Assembly: GCA_013815685.1 (NCBI GenBank)
Contig: JACDFR010000045.1
Span: 1 to 32,296, forward strand
Length of the DNA stretch: 32,296 bases
Direction: 5' to 3'
Source of the DNA: Ramlibacter sp.
GTDB taxonomy: Bacteria; Pseudomonadota; Gammaproteobacteria; Burkholderiales; Burkholderiaceae_C
A model generated the notes under the pieces. The model was not told the origin of the DNA. It saw only the letters and a program-made list of their open reading frames with translations, and made no database searches. The position numbers and the translations under genes were made by a program. Below, in pieces: positions 22,992-30,357 of this stretch. Each line of letters opens with the position of its first letter. Position 1 is the stretch's first letter.

Positions 22992-23237
22992 CTAGCGGAT
23001 GATTTTAGGCGCATCGAGTTCGAGGTTTAGGCGATTTTGCTCCCTCTGACGGGCGGTTTTTGCGCCTACAGTTTCAACCGGCACGCGCCTCCATTCCAAG
23101 CGCGGCTGGTGGGCCCCGACCGGACGAATGAAGCGAGGGTATTCACCGTACCGATAGTAGTCGAGGGGCGTGTGCTCCCATATGGTCCGCAGGTCCAGCG
23201 GCTCAATGATCGGCACGCGAATCCAGCGCATCCTCAT
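22992..23237 (-). CDS. Small protein downstream of integrase
   Basis: The 81-residue protein is rich in Arg, Tyr and Pro (RWIRVPIIEPLDLRTIW, then YYRYGEYPRFIRP) and ends LELDAPKIIR. ATG 23237 overlaps the integrase stop (ATGA), so it is probably made with int. Two TGCGCCTA repeats lie within it. No family is recognised. A role in integration control is only suggested by position. Confidence 0.7.
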   Translation of the reverse strand: MRMRWIRVPIIEPLDLRTIWEHTPLDYYRYGEYPRFIRPVGAHQPRLEWRRVPVETVGAKTARQREQNRLNLELDAPKIIR

Positions 23238-24259
23238 CTCACCGCCCTCAGTTTCGACGCCTTCGTCCGGTAGTGCTGTTCCGTCAGCCTCTTGCTGCTG
23301 TGCTGCAACAGCTCGGCAGCTTCTCCCGCATTGCCCGCAAGGTCCGCAGCACGCTTGCGGGTGTCGCGCAGGTACATGGAGCGGATCGCATCGGCCAGCG
23401 GCTTGTTGCCCCCATCCTGGGCCTTGGCGGCGGCTTTCTCGCGGGCCTCGTCCCAGCGCTTGCGCAGCATCTGCGCCGTGACGGTCTTTCCCGTGCTCGT
23501 CGTCAGGAACAGCACCGTGCCGACCTTCCTCGCGGCTCGGCGCTCGGCCACCGCCGACAGCACCGGGGAAGCCGCAATCTCGAACTGCGCGGCCTTGCCT
23601 GTCTTGTTGGCCCGGAATTGCAGGATTCCGCCCACTGGCACCGTTGCCGTGCGAACGTCCGTCAGGCGCATCCCGGTCGCGGTGGCGATGTCCATGCAAT
23701 CCCGTAGCACCTGATCGGCCTGGGCATAGACGGCGGTGAATATTTCGTCCGTCACATCGAACGAGCGGGCCTGTTCCTCGTTCTTCCAGTTCTTCACGCC
23801 TGCCGCCGGCCACGCCAGCGCGTGCATGCCCCACAGCTTAGCCTTGCCCCACACCAAGCACAGCAGCGACACTTCCCGGTTGCCCTGCGTCTTGGCCGTC
23901 CTGCGGTCCAAGTATTCACGCAGCATTGGCAGGGTCAGCTCATCCCACGCCATCCGTCCGAAAACAGGCTCCAGCCTCGTCAGGTTCTGCGCGTAGCATC
24001 GGCGCGTGACTGCGCTCGCGTACTGAGGTAGTTCCCGTTCTCGCCAGCGGTTGAATGCCTCTTGCAGCGTTCCAGCGATGCGCGGGGCTTTGTTGTGGAT
24101 ATGATCCCACTGGCGAACCGCTGCATCAAAGTCACGACCCAGGCGCACATCGGGCTTGCCGGTGCCGCGCATGTCATAAACGTAGTAAACATAGACCTGC
24201 CCGGACGCGCCCTTGTAGGTCTTGGCGCGCAGGCGGGGGTGTTTCGTGACCTTGGGCAT
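23234..24259 (-). CDS. int: Tyrosine recombinase (phage integrase)
   Basis: The 341-residue enzyme catalyses site-specific recombination between attP and the host tRNA-Lys site. The N-terminal arm-binding part (1-60) has the KTYKGASGQVYVYYVYDMRG beta pattern. A SAM-like core-binding domain follows (62-150). Catalytic residues: R198 in TGMRLTDVR, K219 or K222 in RANKTGK, the box II R298-D-T-R301 (the usual His replaced by Arg, as in related phage integrases), H320 in LLQHSS, and the nucleophile Y330 in EQHYRTK. Directly follows the excisionase candidate with no gap, and points toward attP. Confidence 0.93.
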   Translation of the reverse strand: MPKVTKHPRLRAKTYKGASGQVYVYYVYDMRGTGKPDVRLGRDFDAAVRQWDHIHNKAPRIAGTLQEAFNRWRERELPQYASAVTRRCYAQNLTRLEPVFGRMAWDELTLPMLREYLDRRTAKTQGNREVSLLCLVWGKAKLWGMHALAWPAAGVKNWKNEEQARSFDVTDEIFTAVYAQADQVLRDCMDIATATGMRLTDVRTATVPVGGILQFRANKTGKAAQFEIAASPVLSAVAERRAARKVGTVLFLTTSTGKTVTAQMLRKRWDEAREKAAAKAQDGGNKPLADAIRSMYLRDTRKRAADLAGNAGEAAELLQHSSKRLTEQHYRTKASKLRAVR

Positions 24260-24472
24260 TTAAGCGACGGCGTTCCAGTTCGGGCCGTTGGATGATACGA
24301 CCGGGCGGCCTTCAAGCCAGGCGCGGGCATGGACACGGCTGACGATAACCCGCTTGCCGTCCCTGCGATGGGGAATCGCTCGCGTGCTGAGCCATTCGTC
24401 CTGTTCCTTCACGTGCTTGTAGCCAGTCAGCTCGCGCACTTCGTCAGCGCTCAGGAATTCGCCTTGGTTCAC
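24260..24472 (-). CDS. Excisionase-like DNA-binding protein (DUF4224 type)
   Basis: The 70-residue protein has FLSADEVRELTGYKHVKEQ (6-24) and WLSTRAIPHRRDGKRVIVSR, the DUF4224 pattern of a small winged-helix DNA-binding domain found next to phage integrases. The start is GTG 24472 because AGGAGG lies 7 nt upstream; the longer frame from 24532 has none. A nine-codon frame (ATG 24498 to TGA 24469) links the preceding gene's stop to this start. It likely acts as the directionality factor for Int, an inference from position and family. Confidence 0.75.
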   Translation of the reverse strand: MNQGEFLSADEVRELTGYKHVKEQDEWLSTRAIPHRRDGKRVIVSRVHARAWLEGRPVVSSNGPNWNAVA

Positions 24473-24494
24473 GCGGCATCCTCCTGTGGGCGGT

Positions 24495-24749
24495 TCATGG
24501 CTGCTCCTTCTGTTCCAGTGCTGCAAGATCATCCTTGCGGCGCAACTTCTCCACTGCCAGCAGAACGTCGTTTCGGATGCACTCGTCGGTAGGCGGGTTG
24601 TAGGCGTAAGACTCGCCTTGAAACGTCATCCCGCCGTAGTGACGGGCAATCGAAAACATGCCGTGGCTGATGCCTTGAACGACAAACGGGGCGCGCTTGT
24701 GCAGGTGCTGGATAGAGGCTAGCTCGGCTTCGGTAAGGTAGCTTTCCAT
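24495..24749 (-). CDS. Hypothetical early phage protein
   Basis: The 84-residue protein begins MESYLTEAELASIQHLHKRAPFV and holds YGGMTFQGESYAYNPPTDEC, then a charged helical end. Start ATG 24749 directly follows the previous stop, with GGAG 7 nt before. It looks soluble and mixed alpha/beta. No family is recognised. Confidence 0.7.
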   Translation of the reverse strand: MESYLTEAELASIQHLHKRAPFVVQGISHGMFSIARHYGGMTFQGESYAYNPPTDECIRNDVLLAVEKLRRKDDLAALEQKEQP

Positions 24750-24989
24750 CTATTTCTCCAGTGCTGCAAGAGCAGAGCGCAGATCAAAAACTAGATCGAA
24801 GGGGCCGCTATATGTTGAGTTGCATACCGCCCGCGCCTTGTCCGCCACGTCCAGCAGCTTCAGGATGCGTTTAGGAGAACATGCGCGACAGAACGCCTCG
24901 TTTGCCTTCCAGTTGTTGGAATCTCGCAGGTGCGCTCCGCTGTAGCCTTCGTCAGCAGCTTCTGCCAGCTTCCTCAGTTCTTCGGTCAT
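24750..24989 (-). CDS. Hypothetical early phage protein (Ead-like)
   Basis: The 79-residue protein begins TEELRKLAEAADEG, a helical opening common among small Ead/Ea22-type early phage proteins. It continues with KANEAFCRACSPKRILKLLDVADKA and ends in a helix (FDLRSALAALEK). The start overlaps the upstream gene's stop (ATGA). No enzymatic residues stand out. Confidence 0.7.
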   Translation of the reverse strand: MTEELRKLAEAADEGYSGAHLRDSNNWKANEAFCRACSPKRILKLLDVADKARAVCNSTYSGPFDLVFDLRSALAALEK

Positions 24990-25552
24990 GCCTTGCTCCG
25001 GTCAGTCAGCGCGTGCTTGTCAACCCATCCTTTGATCGCTTTAGCCGCATAGGCTGCGACCGGCTTCCCGCGCTCGTAGTTGGAAACGTGAGAGTTGTCC
25101 ACGCCAGCCTCCTGTGCGACGGCAGCCTGGGTCATGCCGAAAGCCTGCCGCAACGTGCGCACGTTGAATTCGCCAGCGTGCTCGGTCTGCATGTGGCGCA
25201 GCAGGTTCTGGAATGTGCGGTTGCAGCAGGGGCAAACGCCGTTCATCACGCGAACGCGCATCTTGTGGTGGGCGCGGGCTACCTGGTCGCGCTCCTGCGC
25301 GGTCTTGAGGTTTCGGGCTTGCTCAGCCTCCAGCATCTGCTGTTTGCGCTCGACCTCGGCGCGCAGCCTGTCGGCTTCGTTGGGGCCGGTGTAGTGCTGA
25401 CCGTGGCCCGCTGGGCAGTAGAAGCTCTCATGATCCTCTCTTCGACGCTTCTCCATTTCCTGAGTCATGGCAAACACAACCCCGCAGGTGCAGCAGTGCT
25501 CCGTCACCAAGCTGATGGTGCCGACGAAATAGACGCCTCGATCAACGCTCAT
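24986..25552 (-). CDS. Zinc-finger plus XRE-type HTH protein
   Basis: The 188-residue protein combines four parts. A possible zinc ribbon uses C20-C23 and C46/H50. A coiled coil spans about 60-97. A C2H2 finger has C107-x2-C110 and H120-x4-H125. An XRE-like helix-turn-helix covers 132-178 (TLRQAFGMTQAAVAQEAGVD, then SHVSNYERGK). AAAGGAACGAC precedes ATG 25552. It is likely a DNA-binding regulator of early genes or a host-takeover factor. The combination of a eukaryote-like C2H2 finger with an HTH is unusual for such a small protein. Confidence 0.75.
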   Translation of the reverse strand: MSVDRGVYFVGTISLVTEHCCTCGVVFAMTQEMEKRRREDHESFYCPAGHGQHYTGPNEADRLRAEVERKQQMLEAEQARNLKTAQERDQVARAHHKMRVRVMNGVCPCCNRTFQNLLRHMQTEHAGEFNVRTLRQAFGMTQAAVAQEAGVDNSHVSNYERGKPVAAYAAKAIKGWVDKHALTDRSKA

Positions 25553-25580
25553 GTCGTTCCTTTCTGTGGCTGGTCAGGCT

Positions 25581-25853
25581 TCACTGCTGGGGCGGCAGCA
25601 CGGCGCTCGCTTCCGACGACAACGCAGGGGGAGCGGCTGCGGCGAGATGGCGGGCGCGGAGCCATTCGATCCCAGCGAGCCACGCCTGCCAGTGCTCGTT
25701 CGTGGCGGCTTCGTCGAAAGGGTCGTCGCCTTTGACGGCGGTGACATCCCAGCCGCGACGATCGGCTAGTGCATAGAACGCCTCCTCGCGGTCCTTCTCT
25801 TCATCCTCGGGCGGATGCGCCTCCATAGCTTCTTTTAATTGTTCTGGGCTCAC
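25581..25853 (-). CDS. Hypothetical acidic early protein
   Basis: The 90-residue protein has an acidic helical N-terminus (EQLKEAMEAHPPEDEEKDREE), a middle WQAWLAGIEWLRARH helix and an Ala/Pro-rich end. It overlaps the upstream stop by ATGA. No family is recognised. DNA mimicry by an acidic protein is conceivable, but the charge is confined to the N-terminal third. Confidence 0.65.
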   Translation of the reverse strand: MSPEQLKEAMEAHPPEDEEKDREEAFYALADRRGWDVTAVKGDDPFDEAATNEHWQAWLAGIEWLRARHLAAAAPPALSSEASAVLPPQQ

Positions 25854-26089
25854 GTCTTGTCTCCTTGCTTCCTGGCCCCACGCAGCATCTTCACAGCGGC
25901 ATCGAATGCGAGCCCGAGCACTTCAGGGCTGATCTGCTTGGCGTCGTCGTCCTCGCCGCGCCGCCATATGTTGTGAGCCTCAAGGACGCGGGCGACTCGG
26001 TAAGGATCGTCCATGCCGCACAAGCAACCTTCAACCCCGCGTGTGCAGGTCGCCCAGGACCGGCCAGCGAATTCAGCGCATTGCGTCAT
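25850..26089 (-). CDS. Hypothetical early protein with cysteine motifs
   Basis: The 79-residue protein starts at ATG 26089, chosen because AAGGAA precedes it and because it overlaps the stop of the tiny upstream gene (ATGA); an 18-residue longer version from GTG lacks both. Cysteines at CAEF, ATCTRG and CLCG could bind a metal. The rest is helical (SPEVLGLAFDAAVKMLRG). Function is unknown. Confidence 0.65.
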   Translation of the reverse strand: MTQCAEFAGRSWATCTRGVEGCLCGMDDPYRVARVLEAHNIWRRGEDDDAKQISPEVLGLAFDAAVKMLRGARKQGDKT

Positions 26090-26187
26090 TTCGTTTCCTT
26101 CCCGGCCCCGGATGCAATAGCGGCGCGAAGGTGCTTGCGCCACCAGAGGTCGGAGAGCGCAAGAAGACGGACTTCATGCTGCCTCAC
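26086..26187 (-). CDS. Very small basic protein (33 residues)
   Basis: A frame from GTG 26187 to TGA 26086 encodes VRLLALSDLWWRKHLRAAIA with a short Lys-rich end. It overlaps the stop of the 295-residue gene by 14 nt and shares an ATGA with the next start. This fills what would otherwise be a gap in a chain of coupled genes, which is the best evidence that it is real. The amphipathic Trp/Arg helix could bind nucleic acid or membrane. Confidence 0.55.
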   Translation of the reverse strand: MRQHEVRLLALSDLWWRKHLRAAIASGAGKETK

Positions 26188-27061
26188 CTCGCTTGGCAAT
26201 CAAGGCGCAAATTTCATTGACCGCATCCCATGGGTCACCGTTCTCCGGGATGTATACATCAAGCTGCGACAAGATGGCATCCCGTTCGGCCTTCGCCTCC
26301 TCTGTCGCTGCTTGTGCTGCTGGGTGGGCGATCAATGCGCTCACGTTTTTAGCCGACTCTTCGCCGCGCCTAAATATCTCGCGGGCCAGGTCGCTGCGGT
26401 CACCCCACATCCAATCGCCTGTGCGCGGGTCGTCCATTTCGACCAAGCGTGCTGCATCGGCATAGGCTTCGCGGATCATCTGCGCTACCGGCTCTCCCCC
26501 TTCCAGCACTGGAGCTGGGGGAGGTGCTGCAAATTCCCCCACTGTTGGAAACGGTTCGACGGTGTTGCCGTCGAACGTGTAGGCAAGGATGCTTCGCGCC
26601 AAGTCCAGGGACTTAAGACTCTGACCCGTAAGCACGCTAAGTTCTCGTATGGCGTTGAGGTGATGAAAAGCCAATGACGCAGCTCGCGCTTTGGGGCTCG
26701 GCTCTGACTGCACTGTGGGAGCGCTGGACAGGGCGGCGCGGGCTTGCCAGCCATGCTCGAAGAATCCGCGATAGGTCCATACCTCGGCAACCGTCCAGGA
26801 CGGAGAGTCACGCTCAGCACGACAACCCATCCACGCACTATCGAGTTGCGTCCGCTCGTCCGTCACCCCCTGCTGTGCCTGCACTGGTGCAGGGGATGGC
26901 TGGGCTGCGGGTAGCGATGCACGCTGGCCGGCCGTATAGGCTTCGCGCTGGGCTTGGCGGACTTTGGGCGCACTCCAGTAAAAAAAAGTTGCGCCGAATC
27001 CCATCCCTTTCGTGAGTGAGTGTTCCGGCAGCGCAGGTAGTTCGTGGTCTTGCATGTTCAC
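26174..27061 (-). CDS. Hypothetical early protein with Pro/Ala/Gln linkers
   Basis: The 295-residue protein consists of ordered blocks joined by low-complexity linkers. After a short start and a helix (APKVRQAQREAYTAGQR) comes ASLPAAQPSPAPVQAQQG. A Trp-rich block (WTVAEVWTYRGFFEHGWQAR, ~87-106) is followed by helices and further linkers (FAAPPPAPVLEGG). The C-terminal part is helical and charged. Such modular proteins are common in early regions of related phages. ATG 27061 and an in-frame ATG at 27055 are both possible. No function is assigned. Confidence 0.7.
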   Translation of the reverse strand: MNMQDHELPALPEHSLTKGMGFGATFFYWSAPKVRQAQREAYTAGQRASLPAAQPSPAPVQAQQGVTDERTQLDSAWMGCRAERDSPSWTVAEVWTYRGFFEHGWQARAALSSAPTVQSEPSPKARAASLAFHHLNAIRELSVLTGQSLKSLDLARSILAYTFDGNTVEPFPTVGEFAAPPPAPVLEGGEPVAQMIREAYADAARLVEMDDPRTGDWMWGDRSDLAREIFRRGEESAKNVSALIAHPAAQAATEEAKAERDAILSQLDVYIPENGDPWDAVNEICALIAKRGEAA

Positions 27062-27510
27062 TCCTTGATAACCAACTTGATGCCGTGAGCGGCGAGCTGG
27101 GTGTTGACGCGGTCTGTTATGTCGGAGACACGCCAGATGACGCCCGGCGGCAGGCTCACCTCCACCACCTTGGGCGCTGCCTGCCCTTGCTGGGTGAGTG
27201 ACTTGGCATAGGCGTGGACCTTTTCGGCTGCGCGGTTGAATGCCTGCTTGATGACTACATAGTCAGGGTCCTCGCACGGCAGATTCATAATCTCCGCAGC
27301 AAGATCACGCTTCGCAGCCTCATCGACGGTCGGATGTACGGGAGCGGGCTGCTGTGCCGGTGCTTCTGGCAGGGATGCAAGGAGTTCGCGAGCGGCGGCG
27401 TACCATGCCTGCGGGATAGGGTTGCCAAAGTGTTCGCGTCCGATCACCGCTAGCGTCAGACCACTAGGCTCCACCCGCACTGCATGAGAGGTTGTCGGCT
27501 TGTCGGTCAT
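27058..27510 (-). CDS. Hypothetical early protein sharing linker motif
   Basis: The 150-residue protein starts at ATG 27510 (ATGA overlap with the previous stop; the nine-residue longer start lacks this). It contains NPIPQAWYAAARELLASLPEA, then a QQPAPV linker, a helical region and a final VSLPPGVIWRVSDITDRVNTQ block. The ASLP/QPAPV linker also occurs in the genes at 26174 and 27758. Function is unknown. Confidence 0.7.
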   Translation of the reverse strand: MTDKPTTSHAVRVEPSGLTLAVIGREHFGNPIPQAWYAAARELLASLPEAPAQQPAPVHPTVDEAAKRDLAAEIMNLPCEDPDYVVIKQAFNRAAEKVHAYAKSLTQQGQAAPKVVEVSLPPGVIWRVSDITDRVNTQLAAHGIKLVIKE

Positions 27511-27761
27511 GGCGTTGCTCCGTTCGCCATCGCGCACACCGCTTCAAGTGCTTGCTCGTATCCATCCGAATAGGCCCCAACCCACTCCTTCTGCTCTGGC
27601 GTGAACGGCTCACCGTCAGCCGGCTCGCTGATCAGGGTCATGGAGAAGATGTTGAAGTTTGTCTCCAGCTCACGCGAAAATTTCTCCTTGAATGCAGCGC
27701 CAAGCGCCGCAGAAAAATCATCGTTTAGGCGGAAGGCGCACTTTTCGAGTTTGGTTGTCAT
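27507..27761 (-). CDS. Hypothetical early protein
   Basis: The 84-residue protein has an N-terminal EKCAFRLNDDFSAALGAAFKEKF helix and a second part with TPEQKEWVGAYSDGYEQALEAVC, an amphipathic helix. It has ATGA overlaps with both neighbours. Soluble, with no recognised family. Confidence 0.7.
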   Translation of the reverse strand: MTTKLEKCAFRLNDDFSAALGAAFKEKFSRELETNFNIFSMTLISEPADGEPFTPEQKEWVGAYSDGYEQALEAVCAMANGATP

Positions 27762-28159
27762 GGCTTGCTCCCTTCGGCCTTGGCGATAGCGGTGTCGGTC
27801 AGCGCATCAAGGTCTTCCGGCGTTTCGCAGTTCAGGAAAGCGTCGTCATACGAACAGTCCTCGTCCTGTACCGCGTACAGTCGCCACCACCGATACCGTT
27901 TTGCATCCAGCGCTTCTTGCTGTACTGGCTGCGCGGCTGGTTGCGGTGGCAGGGATGCAAGGGCGTGGGCGGCTTCGCGAATGCGTTCCAGCGCAAACGT
28001 AACTCTGCCTTGCCCTTTGGCCGTGTTGCTCCTGTCCACGTCGCAGCGGTGCCGCCCGTATTCAAGGACAAGAGCCATCAGGCGCTCTAGCGTCACTTCA
28101 CGGGCTTTTTCCATGGCGGCGGGCAATGGAGGCAGCTTTGGGGTAGGTGTATCGCTCAT
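27758..28159 (-). CDS. Hypothetical early protein sharing linker motif
   Basis: The 133-residue protein contains LPPLPAAMEKAREVTLERLM, a helical core with ALERIREAAHALASLPPQP, the linker AAQPVQQEALDAKRYRWWR, and an acidic end. The ASLP..PA.QP linker is shared with two neighbouring genes. ATG 28159 follows the previous TGA by one base. No function can be assigned. Confidence 0.7.
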   Translation of the reverse strand: MSDTPTPKLPPLPAAMEKAREVTLERLMALVLEYGRHRCDVDRSNTAKGQGRVTFALERIREAAHALASLPPQPAAQPVQQEALDAKRYRWWRLYAVQDEDCSYDDAFLNCETPEDLDALTDTAIAKAEGSKP

Positions 28160-28160
28160 T

Positions 28161-28694
28161 TCAGTCCTTCAGGGGGATGTTGTTGACCGGGGGCGGCGGA
28201 AGCGGTTGCCAGTGGGTGGGCTTTTCGGTCAGTCGTGACCCGTAACCCCAAATCTGCCACGCTCCGTCGTCCCAAACAACTGCGTACGTATTCTTGTTTT
28301 CCGGGCACCACACAAGCAGCGCCTTCGGGTCCGTAGGCGCCGTTTCAATCGGCTGCCAGCCATCCAGCACAGGGGGCTGAGACAGGGCTGGACGCCGACG
28401 AAGCATCTCTCGAATCTGCGCCATGACCGCCTCCGCTTCGCCGTTGGTCCGCGCGTTCGCAAACCTGTAAACGCGCTGGACTATTTCCGCCTCCATGCGC
28501 TCGTCGGTAGCAGCCAGGAGCACGCCCTCCAGTGCTGCGCGATCGACCTCTTCTCGCGCCACGGCAAACAGGCATTCGTAGTGCCCGCGCTTGCCCTCGG
28601 CCATCAGCTCGTCATAGCGGACCTTGACGCGCGTATTGCGCTGTTGCATCGCCTCTAAGCTGTCAGCGATGTGTTTGCTGAGTGGATCGGTCAT
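28161..28694 (-). CDS. DUF551-domain early protein
   Basis: The 177-residue protein has a helical N-terminal domain (1-105, including KVRYDELMAEGKRGHYECLF). The C-terminal DUF551-like domain runs from GWQPIETAPTDPKALLVWCPE through THWQPLPPPP, with the typical Trp-Gln-Pro and Leu-Pro-Pro-Pro bookends. DUF551 occurs in many phage early proteins without a known biochemical role. The start overlaps the upstream stop (ATGA). Confidence 0.75.
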   Translation of the reverse strand: MTDPLSKHIADSLEAMQQRNTRVKVRYDELMAEGKRGHYECLFAVAREEVDRAALEGVLLAATDERMEAEIVQRVYRFANARTNGEAEAVMAQIREMLRRRPALSQPPVLDGWQPIETAPTDPKALLVWCPENKNTYAVVWDDGAWQIWGYGSRLTEKPTHWQPLPPPPVNNIPLKD

Positions 28695-28969
28695 GGGGTT
28701 CCTTGTGGCGCTACAGCCGCAGATGCGTATTGCCAGATGCTGGATGCAGCAGGACGGCGCACGATGGCTCGGTAAGTGGCAGGAGTGCCGCCATGCACGC
28801 CGGGCGTCTGCTTGTTGCCGTCGCAGGTAATTAGGCCCCGCTCGGCCGCAGCTTTCAGGGCGCGCAGCACCTGGTCGCGGCTGTAGCCCTGCATCTCGGG
28901 CAGGATGGCGTCCACAGTTCCGCTTCCGCGCTGGGCGATCAGGGTCGCCGCTTGACGGGTCGCGCTCAT
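28691..28969 (-). CDS. Winged-helix-like early protein
   Basis: The 92-residue protein has ATLIAQRGSGTVDAILPEM, then YSRDQVLRALKAAAERGLITCDG as a likely recognition helix and wing, followed by a flexible end. This is the shape of a small winged helix-turn-helix DNA-binding domain. It overlaps the exonuclease stop by ATGA and may control or assist early DNA metabolism. The family cannot be named with certainty. Confidence 0.65.
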   Translation of the reverse strand: MSATRQAATLIAQRGSGTVDAILPEMQGYSRDQVLRALKAAAERGLITCDGNKQTPGVHGGTPATYRAIVRRPAASSIWQYASAAVAPQGTP

Positions 28970-29598
28970 GTCGTCGCTTTCAGGTTGATGTTGTTCATGG
29001 TGGAGACGATGAGCAGCAGGAACTCGGCCCGGCGCTCATCTAGCATCCGCAGTTCGTCCTCGCATTCCCAGCGGTGCAGACGATGAATCGATAGTTGCGA
29101 GCCTTCCGGGAAGTCCGAGCAGTAGCTGACGAAGTCAACCCACTGCCGGCCGGTGCAGTCCAGATGCCCGACTAGTTGCCACTTGTAGGCCGGGTCATAG
29201 CTGCCGCGGCGGATGGTGGCGTAGTGGGTGGGCGCAATCACCGACTTGACCTCGATCACGCCGTCGCTTCCTGCCAGAGCGTCGGGCGAATCGCCGTACT
29301 GCCCGCACTCGAAGAACCCGCCGTTGGTCAGGTCGGAATACGTTTCCTCGGCATAGAGCATCTTGGCGACGTGCTCTTGTTCATGCCCGCGTTCCATGTG
29401 ATCGTTGGAGAAGCTGAACTCCGACTTCTTCTCTGTCAGGCGCTCCAGGGCGATCCGCAGGGCTTCGCGCTGAGCGGGCTCCCCGAACGCTTTGCCGTAG
29501 TTCGCCATGAAGCAGCCGAACATAGAACACGTCGCCTTGCCCAATCGCAGGGCCTGCCAGGCGTCGGTGTTTTGCTGGACGTCGTAGAACTTACGCAT
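28966..29598 (-). CDS. YqaJ-type (lambda exonuclease-like) recombination nuclease
   Basis: The 210-residue protein shows the YqaJ pattern: DAWQALRLGKATCSMFG (N-terminal), ERGHEQEHVAKMLYAEET with E75, SPDALAGSDG with D106, IEVKSV with E116 and K118, and YKWQLVGHLD with Q141. These correspond to the Asp-Glu-Lys metal-dependent active site of phage 5'-3' exonucleases, which make single-stranded ends for annealing. It overlaps the upstream gene by 8 nt. No annealase is recognised in the window; it may lie in the segment beyond the right edge. Confidence 0.85.
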   Translation of the reverse strand: MRKFYDVQQNTDAWQALRLGKATCSMFGCFMANYGKAFGEPAQREALRIALERLTEKKSEFSFSNDHMERGHEQEHVAKMLYAEETYSDLTNGGFFECGQYGDSPDALAGSDGVIEVKSVIAPTHYATIRRGSYDPAYKWQLVGHLDCTGRQWVDFVSYCSDFPEGSQLSIHRLHRWECEDELRMLDERRAEFLLLIVSTMNNINLKATT

Positions 29599-30112
29599 TG
29601 ACCGGCTCCTTCTGGGGCGCGCATTCGGCTATGAGCTGCGTCTGGTGGTCCGCGGACAGGTTCGCCCTGGACAGCACCGCGTCGAGGTTGCCGTCACGCC
29701 TGTAGGCGTCCTTAGCGCGCTCCCATGCCTTCTTGGCCTCCGGCGTGAGCGTCTTCTTTTCGGGCGCCAGCGGGCTGATGCGCAAGCCCTCGACCGAATC
29801 CTTGCCGAACTTGACGTTGTGGTCCACGTAAACCGTGATCCGCACGTCGTTCCAGTCGTCAATGAAGGCCGAGCCGGTCAGCCCCTTCATGGTTTTGCTG
29901 TTGGTGGCGTTCAGGATCATCGGCTTGAGCTTTTCACCGGGTCGAATCTCCTTCTCGACAAAGAACGCTGTGTTGAACTGGTCCTTGGTCTTTTTCGTCT
30001 TGTCAGGCTCCAGCTTGACGCAGCGCACCGTCAGGACCGTGGGCTCCACAATGTCGGCGCTGGACAGGTAGGGCGAGTCGAACGCCTTGCGGTAGTGTGT
30101 TTTGTCGTTCAA
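29591..30112 (-). CDS. Probable single-strand DNA-binding / DUF2815-like protein
   Basis: The 173-residue protein starts at TTG 30112, with AGGAGA 6 nt upstream. The early part has SSADIVEPTVLTVRCVKLEPD. The middle holds IRPGEKLKPMILNATN, then WNDVRITVYVDHNVKFG, a beta-rich pattern like that of OB-fold phage ssDNA-binding proteins (DUF2815 group). A helical tail follows. It precedes the exonuclease in the same operon, which suits a recombination partner. The family call is moderate, as it comes from pattern and context. Confidence 0.55.
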   Translation of the reverse strand: MNDKTHYRKAFDSPYLSSADIVEPTVLTVRCVKLEPDKTKKTKDQFNTAFFVEKEIRPGEKLKPMILNATNSKTMKGLTGSAFIDDWNDVRITVYVDHNVKFGKDSVEGLRISPLAPEKKTLTPEAKKAWERAKDAYRRDGNLDAVLSRANLSADHQTQLIAECAPQKEPVNA

Positions 30113-30129
30113 TTCGTTCTCCTAGAAAG

Positions 30130-30357
30130 TTAAAGCATCACCGGCATCAGCGCGCACAGCAGCACCAGCACGCCCAGCGCCACGATGGCCCAATACACGA
30201 ATGCGTGCATGTCTTCGGGTGTGGCAATGGGCTCGTCAGGTTCTTCGCCGGCGAAGTCAATCGGCAGCGCGCTTTCGTAGCCGACAATTTCGCCGCCGTT
30301 TGCTGTGCGCAGCGAGCCCTTGCGGCCCTGGCGGCCTTGATTGGTGGTGCTGTTCAT
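30130..30357 (-). CDS. Small single-pass membrane protein
   Basis: The 75-residue protein has a polar N-terminal half (QGRQGRKGSLRTANGGEIVG) and one C-terminal membrane helix (FVYWAIVALGVLVLLCALMPVML). Such tail-anchored early proteins can act in superinfection exclusion, but no motif shows it. Its stop lies 17 nt before the next gene's start. Confidence 0.65.
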   Translation of the reverse strand: MNSTTNQGRQGRKGSLRTANGGEIVGYESALPIDFAGEEPDEPIATPEDMHAFVYWAIVALGVLVLLCALMPVML

